Shown: one piece after another, positions 1-6,962 of the stretch | Numbering within the stretch: the first letter of the stretch is position 1 | Layout: every line of letters begins with the position of its first letter | From: Hymenobacter sp. UV11 | GTDB taxonomy: Bacteria > Bacteroidota > Bacteroidia > Cytophagales > Hymenobacteraceae | DNA length: 64,000 nt | Reading direction: 5' to 3' | NCBI RefSeq assembly: GCF_004684095.1 | Contig: NZ_SRII01000013.1 | Coordinates: forward strand, 62,001-126,000 | Program-made: the position numbers and the translations under genes | Notes under the pieces: model-generated | What the model was told of the DNA's origin: nothing | Databases searched by the model: none | What the model saw: the letters and a program-made list of their open reading frames with translations, nothing else

Positions 1-1818
1 ACCTCCGAGCTGTACCGGGCCAGCCCCGTGCTGGCTACCGTGCAGCTGCGCAACCCCAAGTGGGCCGAGGAAACGTTTGATATGCACGTGGATGCGGCCG
101 GCGGCGTGCGCCTGAAGGCCCCCTCGGGCGAGCTGGCCGAAGGCCGGCTGGGCCAAACCCTGCACCTGACCGGCGCCGACGTGCACCTGGAGCGCAACGA
201 TTCGCTGCTGACGCGCCGCCCCGACCTGTCGGTGGCCGACCACTACCAGCTGGTGCAGCACGACCGCAGCCAGCTGATTGACGCCGTGGTTAGCCGTCTC
301 GACGTGACCAGCACCGACCGCAACGTGCCGGTGCTGCGCATCAGCTACCAAAGCACGGTGCCGCAAAAGGCGGCCGATTTGGTGAATGCCCTGTCGGAGG
401 TGTACCTGCAAGACTACCTGGCTACTAAGTACCGGGTAGTAAACTCGGCGGCCGAGTCTATCGGGGAGCAGCTCAAGACGGTGCGCCGCACCCTGGCCCA
501 CTCCGAAGACACCGTGGAGCGGTACCGCGACCGCAAGCGCATCGTCAACATCAAGCAGGAAACGGATACCGACCTGCACAAAGTGGCGGAGCTGAAGATA
601 CAGCGCGCCAACCTGCAAATGAGCCTGGCCGCCGCCAACGACCTCTACCGCTACATGAGCGCCGGCAAGCGCTCGGCCCTGGACCTGGCCCCCAACTTCG
701 AGGCGTTCAACGACATGCTCTCGACGGACATCGTTAAGAAAATCAAGGACCTGCAAGCAGAAAGGCACGATTTGCTGCTGCGCTTCACGCCCGAGGATGA
801 CAAGGTAAAATCGGTGGACATGAAGCTGGCTGACCTCAATGGCTACCTGCTCGAAAGCATTCGCAACACGCGCAACAACCTCATCGTCAAGAGCCACGAG
901 CTGGACCGGGCCATTGGCCAGGCCGAGGGCGTGTTTGTGGGCCTACCCACCCGCGAGAAGAACCTGAGCATTTTGCAGCGCGACTTTCAGCTGAACGAAA
1001 AGCTCTACACTTTTCTGCGCGAGAAGGAAACGGAAGCCGAGATTGCCAAGGCCTCGCCCACTTCGTACCACCGCATTATTGCCCAGGGCGTAGTGCCCGT
1101 GGAGCCCGCCACGCCGCGCCGCACCTTCGTGCTGATTTTGTCGGGCTTTTTGGGTGCGCTGGCCGGCGTAGCACTGGTGTACCTGCTGTCGGTGGTGCGC
1201 TCGACGCCCGGCGACGCCCACGACGTGCAGAAGGAAACCCGCACCCCGCTGGCGGCTATTATTCCGCACCTGGAGGGCGGGCTATCCGGGCAGCTGGCCT
1301 TCTTTACCCAGCTGGCTACCAAGCTGGCCCTGAAGGGAATGCTCAATCCTGGCACCAAGCTGGTGGTGAGCGCCTTCACGGAGCGTGAGGGCCAGCGCTT
1401 CTTCTTCGAAAACCTGCGGGCGGCCCTGGTGGCCCAGGGGTTGAAGCTGCGCGCCTTAAGCATTCAGGACGCGCAATCGCCCAACCCGGCGGCCCAGCCC
1501 GACGAGATTTTGCTGGTGCAGAACCTGCCCCTCGACCAGGACAGCCTCGCGCTGGCGGTGATGCGCGGGGCGGCCGTCAACCTCTTCGTAATTGATGGGC
1601 TGCGCACCCCTACCCCCCGCCTGGCCGAGCTAGAGCTTCTGACCCAGGAGTTCAACCTGCCCGATGTGCAGCTCTGCCTCAACCATGCGGGCTACTCGCC
1701 CGGCCCGCTGCGGCTGCTGGCCCAGCGCTTGCGCCGCCGCTTTGCGGGGAGCCGCGCGGCCCAGCCGGTGGCTACCCCCCTGGCCATGCCGCTGGCCGGC
1801 CTCGACCTGCAAGCGTGA
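1..1818 (+). CDS. Wzz/Wzc-like polysaccharide co-polymerase, 5'-truncated, with degenerate kinase-like C-terminus
   Basis: The frame is open from base 1, so the true start lies upstream; a GTG at 28 is only the first in-frame start. Visible parts are a beta-rich segment, a long helical and coiled-coil stretch (about 370-1000), a GNVR-like region ending in a Pro-rich VEPATPRR motif, and one transmembrane helix (about 1126-1198). This is the layout of inner-membrane chain-length regulators of the Wzz/Wzc group, which control polymerisation and export of exopolysaccharide. After the helix (1240-1810) the cytoplasmic part resembles a BY-kinase nucleotide-binding fold, starting LVVSAFTEREGQRFFFENL, but the GEGKS/T P-loop lysine is absent and there is no Tyr-rich tail. 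It therefore looks like a non-catalytic relic or a regulatory domain. The stop overlaps the next start (GTGA), which indicates translational coupling to the flippase. Family assignment is fairly sure; loss of kinase activity is inferred from the missing P-loop. Confidence 0.8.
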   Translation, partial: TSELYRASPVLATVQLRNPKWAEETFDMHVDAAGGVRLKAPSGELAEGRLGQTLHLTGADVHLERNDSLLTRRPDLSVADHYQLVQHDRSQLIDAVVSRLDVTSTDRNVPVLRISYQSTVPQKAADLVNALSEVYLQDYLATKYRVVNSAAESIGEQLKTVRRTLAHSEDTVERYRDRKRIVNIKQETDTDLHKVAELKIQRANLQMSLAAANDLYRYMSAGKRSALDLAPNFEAFNDMLSTDIVKKIKDLQAERHDLLLRFTPEDDKVKSVDMKLADLNGYLLESIRNTRNNLIVKSHELDRAIGQAEGVFVGLPTREKNLSILQRDFQLNEKLYTFLREKETEAEIAKASPTSYHRIIAQGVVPVEPATPRRTFVLILSGFLGALAGVALVYLLSVVRSTPGDAHDVQKETRTPLAAIIPHLEGGLSGQLAFFTQLATKLALKGMLNPGTKLVVSAFTEREGQRFFFENLRAALVAQGLKLRALSIQDAQSPNPAAQPDEILLVQNLPLDQDSLALAVMRGAAVNLFVIDGLRTPTPRLAELELLTQEFNLPDVQLCLNHAGYSPGPLRLLAQRLRRRFAGSRAAQPVATPLAMPLAGLDLQA

Positions 1819-3110
1819 GCCAGTCGCTGCCCCTGCTTTTGCCGCCCTGGGCCACGCGCCTGGGGCGGCTCCGGGTGGCCCCGCGCTACTGGGCGGTAGC
1901 TGGCCAGGCCGTGGCCAGCGCCACCAGCTTCCTCACTAATATCTTCATTGCCAAGCTGTGTGGGCTGGCTACTTTTGGCCAGTACAGCGCCTGGCAGTTG
2001 CTGCTGCTGCTGGCGCTGGCCGTGCAGGGGGCGCTTATTACCCAGCCTATGCAAGTGGTGCTGGGTACCCTACCCCCTGGCCGCCGGGCCGCCTACGGGC
2101 AGCTGGTGCTGGGCTGGCAAGTGGTATTCAGCGCGCTGGTGGTGGGGGCTACGGCCTTGGGCGCGCGCCAGCTGCCGCAGGCGGCGGCGGTGCTGCCGGC
2201 CTTCGTGGTGCTGCTGCTAACCAGTGGCGGGCAAGATACCCTGCGCAAGCTGCTGCTGGCCAAAGGCAACGTGCAGGCGGCCCTGCTGGCCGATGTGCTC
2301 TCGGGCGGCGGGCAGCTGCTGGTGCTGCTGGCCCTGGCCCTGCGGCCTACCCCTACCACGCTGCCCCAGGTGATGTGGGCCGTGGGGCTCACTACCGTGC
2401 CCGCGCTGGTGGTAAGTGGCTGCGTGCTGGGTACCTGGCCCAGCCTGCGGCTCACCTACTGGCGGTGCCTGGGGCGGCGGCACTGGCGGCAGGCACGCTG
2501 GCTGGTGCCCACCGCCCTGCTGCAATGGGGCTCGGCCAATGTGCTGCTGGTGTTTGCCGGGTGGGTAGGCTCGCCGACCATTTTGGGCGTGCTGCGCCTG
2601 GCCCAAACGGCCATGGGCGTATTTAACCTGGGCCTGCAAGCCGTGGAAAACTACGCGCTGCCGCGCCTCAGCCAAAGCTTTGCGCAGGCCCCGGCCGTTT
2701 TTGTGGCCCAGCGGGCTGCGCTGTGGCGCCAGATGCTGCTGGCGGCCGGGCCGGCACTGGTGGTGCTGGCCCTGGCGGCCGGCCCGCTGGTGGCCCGCTT
2801 TGGCCCGGCCAACGGGGCTGCTTACGCAGACCTGCTGCGCTGGTGCTGCCTGCTCTACGGCGTGATTTTGCTGGTGTACCCGCTGCGCCTGACGGTGCGC
2901 CTGCTCGGCGACTCGCGCCACTATTTTGGAGGCTACGTGCTCAGCATTGGGGCCTCGCTGGCCAGCGTGCGCTGGCTCACGGCTCACTACCAGACCAGCG
3001 GCGTGGTGCTGGGCTGGCTGCTGGCCCAGCTGGTGCTGGGGGCCTACTGGGCGTGGGCCGTGCACCGGGCGGGCACGGGGGCTCGCAGCGGCCTTCCGTT
3101 GGTGGCTTGA
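1815..3110 (+). CDS. Wzx-like polysaccharide flippase
   Basis: This 431-residue, almost wholly hydrophobic protein has roughly twelve predicted transmembrane helices rich in Leu, Ala and Val. Short polar loops and an amphipathic N-terminus (RYWAVAGQAVAS, then TNIFIAKLCG) are typical of the MOP/MATE-like flippases that move lipid-linked repeat units across the inner membrane. The GTG start at 1815 overlaps the previous stop by four bases, so it is probably co-translated with the chain-length protein. It sits between a co-polymerase and a glycosyltransferase, as expected for a Wzx/Wzy-type pathway. Sequence motifs in this family are weak, so the call rests on topology, length and context. The substrate cannot be deduced. 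Confidence 0.75.
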   Translation: MSQSLPLLLPPWATRLGRLRVAPRYWAVAGQAVASATSFLTNIFIAKLCGLATFGQYSAWQLLLLLALAVQGALITQPMQVVLGTLPPGRRAAYGQLVLGWQVVFSALVVGATALGARQLPQAAAVLPAFVVLLLTSGGQDTLRKLLLAKGNVQAALLADVLSGGGQLLVLLALALRPTPTTLPQVMWAVGLTTVPALVVSGCVLGTWPSLRLTYWRCLGRRHWRQARWLVPTALLQWGSANVLLVFAGWVGSPTILGVLRLAQTAMGVFNLGLQAVENYALPRLSQSFAQAPAVFVAQRAALWRQMLLAAGPALVVLALAAGPLVARFGPANGAAYADLLRWCCLLYGVILLVYPLRLTVRLLGDSRHYFGGYVLSIGASLASVRWLTAHYQTSGVVLGWLLAQLVLGAYWAWAVHRAGTGARSGLPLVA

Positions 3111-3155
3111 ATTAACAGAAGCGCGTCTCAACGCCGCTTTACCTTCTCCTTTTGC

Positions 3156-4280
3156 ATGAAAATTATTCACTTAATATTAGGTAAAGCCAACCCCGAGCGC
3201 ATGAACGGGGTGAACAAAGTAGTGCACGCCCTGGCTACCCACCAGCACCGCGCCGGCACCGACGTGGCAGTGTGGGGCATCACGGCCGACCTGCGCGACA
3301 ACTACCCGGCCCGCGAGTTTGCTACCCGGCTGTTTCAGGCCCGGCGCAATCCGTTTGGGCTGGCGGCCGAGCTGCGCACGGCGCTGCGGCAGCTGGCGGG
3401 CGCGGGGCCAGCGGTAGTACACCTGCACGGGGCGTTTATTCCGGCCTACTTCTCGGTGGCGCGGTGGCTCACGCGGCTGCGGATACCCTACGTGCTCACC
3501 CCCCACGGCAGCTACAGCCCGGCTGCCCTGCGCAAGAGCCGCCTCCTCAAGCTGGCCTACGGGTATCTGATTGAGAGCTACGTGCTGCGCCAGGCGGCGC
3601 GGGTGCATTGCCTGGGCGAGAGCGAGGTTATCGGCGTGCGGCGCCTCCACCCCGCCCTCCTCACCGCCCTGCTACCCTATGGCTTTGAGCCGCCCCAGCC
3701 CGTGGTGCCGGCCACGCCCGCGGCCCCCGGCCGCTTCCGGGTGGGCTTTTGCGGGCGCCTCGACGACCACCACAAGGGCTTAGCCTGCCTGCTGGCGGGC
3801 TTCGCGGCCTTTGCCCGGCAGGTGCCGGCGGCCGAGCTGTGGGTAATCGGCGATGGGCCCGACCGGGCGCGGGTGGCCGCCTGGGCCGCAACGGCGCCGG
3901 CCGGCACGGTGCAACTGCTGGGCAGCCGCTTCGGGGACGAAAAAATTGCGCTGCTGGGCCAGCTCGACGTGTTTGCCCATACGTCACACTACGAGGGCCT
4001 GCCTACCGCCGTGCTCGAAGCCGTGGCCCTGGGCGTGCCCTGCGTGGTTACGGAAGCTACCAACCTGGGCGGCTACGTGCGTGATTTTGGCTGCGGCGAG
4101 GTGTTGCCCACGGCCGACCCTGCCCTGCTGACCGCGGCGCTGCACCGGCTGCACACCGCCTGGCTGGCCGGCGCCAGCGACCTGGCCCCCAGCTGCCACC
4201 AGATGATAGGCACGGCCTTTCACTGGCCCAAACTACTGCCGGCTTACCAGCAGCTCTACCACCGGGCGCTGGCGGCCTAG
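3156..4280 (+). CDS. Family 4 glycosyltransferase
   Basis: This 374-residue GT-B fold retaining glycosyltransferase should transfer a sugar from a nucleotide donor to the lipid-linked repeat unit at the cytoplasmic face. The N-terminal acceptor domain starts MKIIHLILGKANPERMNGV, with the small-residue loop that follows the first strand in GT4 enzymes. The C-terminal half has the expected GFCGRLDDHHKG strand-loop and the Ex7E motif EGLPTAVLE followed by ALGVPCVVT, where the two glutamates contact the donor sugar nucleotide. It lies 45 bp after the flippase and 24 bp before the ligase/polymerase gene on the same strand, so one operon is likely. Donor and acceptor are not predictable from sequence. 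Confidence 0.85.
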   Translation: MKIIHLILGKANPERMNGVNKVVHALATHQHRAGTDVAVWGITADLRDNYPAREFATRLFQARRNPFGLAAELRTALRQLAGAGPAVVHLHGAFIPAYFSVARWLTRLRIPYVLTPHGSYSPAALRKSRLLKLAYGYLIESYVLRQAARVHCLGESEVIGVRRLHPALLTALLPYGFEPPQPVVPATPAAPGRFRVGFCGRLDDHHKGLACLLAGFAAFARQVPAAELWVIGDGPDRARVAAWAATAPAGTVQLLGSRFGDEKIALLGQLDVFAHTSHYEGLPTAVLEAVALGVPCVVTEATNLGGYVRDFGCGEVLPTADPALLTAALHRLHTAWLAGASDLAPSCHQMIGTAFHWPKLLPAYQQLYHRALAA

Positions 4281-4304
4281 GGCTCGGCCACTATCCACTT
4301 TTAT

Positions 4305-5597
4305 ATGAAGGAAGCTACTACCCCCCTGGCCCACCGCCGCTTTCTGCGCACCATGAGCGTGGTGCTGACGCTTATCGTGCTCATTAAGCTGGCGGGTTTC
4401 TTTACCTGGAACGAGGACATAGCCGTGACGCGCCTGCTCAAGCTGGGGAGCCGGCTGGCCATGACGGCCGCGGCCTACGGCGTGTATCGCCTCATTATCA
4501 GCCGGGGAGCGGTAGATTCTTTTCGGTGGCAGCACGCCTGGTCGCCGCTCCTATACGGGGCCTACCTGGCGCTGGGGCTGGTGTCGCTGCTGTGGTCGAC
4601 CAACCCAGGCTACTCGCTTTTGCAGTGGCTCATGGACCTCGAAACGCTGGTTTTCGCCTTCTACTTTGCAAAGTGCTTTTTGCTGCTTGAAGAGTTTTTT
4701 CCGGGCAGCCCGGTGCGCTTCTACCACGTGCTGGGCAATGCCATCTTCTTGATTTTGAGCGTGTTTCTGGTGGGCTTGCTGGTGGCTCCCGATACGTTTT
4801 ACCGCCTCACCCACGACGGCGAAGAGGCCCGCCTGGGCGGCTTTATCATGAACCCCAATGAGCTGGGGATGCTGTGCGTGGTGGGCATTGCCTGCCTTCT
4901 GTTCAACTTTTACCGGCGGCACCGGCTGGTGTGGACGTTCGTTAAGATTGGCCTGCTGCTGCTGGCGCTCGTTCTCACGGGGTCGCGCTCGTCGCTGGTG
5001 GGCTTCCTGCTGATTGTGTTTTTCCACATCCAGCAGGCAGGCAACCCGCGCCTGAAAATCGCCGCCAACCTGGCGGCTCTATTGGCCGTGCCAGCGCTGG
5101 TGCCGCTCGTGTTCATCAAGCAAGGTGGCCTGGATGAGGTGCTGAGCATGACGGGCCGCCTACCCTTCTGGCACGCCCTGCTCACCGAAGGGCTGCCGCG
5201 CGAGCCACTGCTGGGCTACGGCTTTATGCGCATCAGCTACGGCGAGTATTTCCAGAGCGTGCACACCTACGCTGCCCAAATGGCCCACAATACGTTCATT
5301 CAAGTGCTGATGAACCTAGGATTGGTTGGGTTTTTGCTGGTCATGGTTCAGCTGGGGGCTACCATCCGGGCTTTTGTGCAAGCGCCCAATGCGCAGCTGC
5401 GGCTGCTGGGGGTAGGGCTGCTCATTCCGATTCTAATTAATTCCTTCACTGAGTTTGGCATTTTCGGCATGACCAACTACGGCATTCTCTTCTACCAACT
5501 ACTGCTCTTTTTTGGTAGTCTGCGCTACCACGCCTTGCTCTCGCCCCGCGAGCAGCAGTGGCTGCTGCGCCGCCGCCCCGAGCTGGCCGTGGCCTAG
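4305..5597 (+). CDS. O-antigen ligase/polymerase-like membrane protein (Wzy/WaaL family)
   Basis: This 430-residue protein has about ten to twelve transmembrane helices and a large periplasmic loop around residues 270-330 that contains GRLPFWHALL and GYGFMRISYGEYF. The MNPNELGMLC stretch and LTGSRSSLVGF helix start are typical of the Wzy_C/O-antigen ligase family, which polymerises or ligates undecaprenyl-linked glycans in the periplasm. With the flippase and co-polymerase upstream, a Wzy polymerase role is more likely than lipid-A ligation, but sequence alone does not decide between them. The next gene begins about 165 bp later. Confidence 0.8.
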   Translation: MKEATTPLAHRRFLRTMSVVLTLIVLIKLAGFFTWNEDIAVTRLLKLGSRLAMTAAAYGVYRLIISRGAVDSFRWQHAWSPLLYGAYLALGLVSLLWSTNPGYSLLQWLMDLETLVFAFYFAKCFLLLEEFFPGSPVRFYHVLGNAIFLILSVFLVGLLVAPDTFYRLTHDGEEARLGGFIMNPNELGMLCVVGIACLLFNFYRRHRLVWTFVKIGLLLLALVLTGSRSSLVGFLLIVFFHIQQAGNPRLKIAANLAALLAVPALVPLVFIKQGGLDEVLSMTGRLPFWHALLTEGLPREPLLGYGFMRISYGEYFQSVHTYAAQMAHNTFIQVLMNLGLVGFLLVMVQLGATIRAFVQAPNAQLRLLGVGLLIPILINSFTEFGIFGMTNYGILFYQLLLFFGSLRYHALLSPREQQWLLRRRPELAVA

Positions 5598-5761
5598 CCG
5601 GCCCTACCCCCCCTTTTTGGGCCCACCTGCGCGCAAGGCCCGCCGGCAACCCGACCGCTCAGCCAGAAAACCACTATGCTTTACACCACCTGAAATCAAG
5701 GTATTTTTTTAACGCACAACTTTCTCACCACCAAAGCTATCAATCCCCTTTTCCTTTTCAT

Positions 5762-6604
5762 ATGAAACTACGCTTTATTCACGCTGCACCCGCTGCCCTG
5801 GCTGCGCTGGCTTTAGCTAGCGGCTGCGCTACTACCACCGAGAGCAAGCGCCCGGGTGCTACCAGCACTTCCATGTCGATGTCTAGCCAGCCCCTTGCGG
5901 GCGAGGCTTCAGCAACGGACCTGGCTTCCCTACCCCTGCCCGACGCCGCGGCGCGGCCCAATGCGCCGGCGATGTCGGCAGACGCCCTGGATGCGCCCTC
6001 GGCCGAGGCGGCCGGTGCCACCATCGACGCCAATGCCCTGTCGACCCAAGCTGCGGAGGCGGAGCGGGCTGCGGAGCGCAAGATGACGGCGGCCGATTAT
6101 AAATACCAATTGGCACGGGCCAGCCTGGTGCTCAAAAAGACCCCTAAAAATGGCCGCGCCCTGTTTGAGCGCGCCAAAGCCAACTCCAATCTCAAGAACT
6201 ACCACGAGGCGAAGCTCGACTACATCGCCGCCCTACGCACGCTGCGCGGCAACCCCGACGTGTATTACAACAAGGCCGTGAACGAGCTGATGCTGCACGA
6301 GTACAAGCCGGCCGCCAACGACTTCAGCGGCACCGTGCGCCTGCGCCCCGACGACAAGGAGGCCTTTTTTGGGCGCGGGGTAGCCAAGATGCAGATGTAC
6401 CAGTTTAAGGCGGCCGTGTCGGACTTCACCCGCGCCATCGCCATCGACTCCATGTATGCCGATGCGCTGGAGTACCGGGGTATCAGCTACGCCAACTTCG
6501 ACCGCGCCAAGGAAGCCCGCAAAGACCTCGAACGGGCCGTTAAAATTAACCCCGAGGCGAAGAAGAGCCTGCGCCGGTACAGCACCAGCATTGCGCAGAA
6601 ATAA
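5762..6604 (+). CDS. TPR-repeat lipoprotein
   Basis: The ATG at 5762 is preferred over an upstream in-frame TTG/GTG because it gives a clean lipoprotein signal peptide: MKLRF, a hydrophobic core, then the lipobox LASGC. The product has 280 residues. A low-complexity Ala/Ser/Pro linker (about 25-110) precedes at least four tetratricopeptide repeats (about 115-275) with the usual small residues at positions 8, 20 and 27, for example NPDVYYNKAVNELMLHEY and KEAFFGRGVAKMQMYQF. TPR lipoproteins in exopolysaccharide loci often act as periplasmic scaffolds for the export complex, as AlgK and PelB do; that role here is inferred from position. A strong hairpin terminator lies about 130 bp downstream, so this probably ends the first transcription unit. 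Confidence 0.8.
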   Translation: MKLRFIHAAPAALAALALASGCATTTESKRPGATSTSMSMSSQPLAGEASATDLASLPLPDAAARPNAPAMSADALDAPSAEAAGATIDANALSTQAAEAERAAERKMTAADYKYQLARASLVLKKTPKNGRALFERAKANSNLKNYHEAKLDYIAALRTLRGNPDVYYNKAVNELMLHEYKPAANDFSGTVRLRPDDKEAFFGRGVAKMQMYQFKAAVSDFTRAIAIDSMYADALEYRGISYANFDRAKEARKDLERAVKINPEAKKSLRRYSTSIAQK

Positions 6605-6736
6605 AGCTACCCCGCCTACCCCGGCAGGCGGGCTCAGCCTTGCAACTCCTTGCTACATAAGCGTGCTACACCCACATGCACCTGCTTGCCACGCTGGCGG
6701 TAGCCAGGTAGTGGCGTAACAGAGGAACAGCGTTAG

Positions 6737-6773
6737 GAAAAAGGCTTTCGGCAGTGGCTGAAAGCCTTTTTTT
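6737..6773 (+). terminator. Rho-independent terminator after the TPR lipoprotein gene
   Basis: An A-rich tract and the arm AAGGCTTTC are followed by the loop GGCAGTGGCT, the complementary arm GAAAGCCTT and a run of T. The hairpin separates the first five genes of the polysaccharide locus from the kinase-fusion gene. Confidence 0.85.
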
Positions 6774-6898
6774 GGAGGCGCGGGTTATTACGCAGCCCTA
6801 TGCTGCCACCAACGCACGCCTGGCCCGCCACAGCCTGTTCCAGATGCTGGAATGCGACTCCAGGCAATAGAGGTCTACTCGTCGGCACTTATTATTAT

Positions 6899-6950
6899 CT
6901 TTTGATTATCAATTGATTAAAAGTAGTTAGTTCTTTGGCACCGCGTTGGC
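6899..6950 (+). promoter_or_regulatory. Putative sigma-54-type promoter with upstream imperfect palindrome
   Basis: TTTGGCACCGCGTTGGC (6934-6950) carries GG at 6937-6938 and GC at 6949-6950 with exactly ten bases between them. The -24 box TTGGCAC is perfect and the -12 box has one mismatch to TTGC. Just upstream, 6899-6923 is an imperfect palindrome centred on TCAATTGA. The predicted start falls at about 6962, next to the ATG at 6963, so the message would be nearly leaderless. The adjacent sigma-54 activator gene (14519) makes this attractive, but it is one match in AT-rich sequence and could be chance. Confidence 0.35.
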
Positions 6951-6962
6951 CTGAGAGCTGAC

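Noticed and set aside
2217..3170. Long open frame on the - strand opposite the flippase
   Set aside because: It is rich in His, Gln, Gly and Arg as expected for a shadow of a GC-rich gene, and the + strand reading has clear transmembrane structure.
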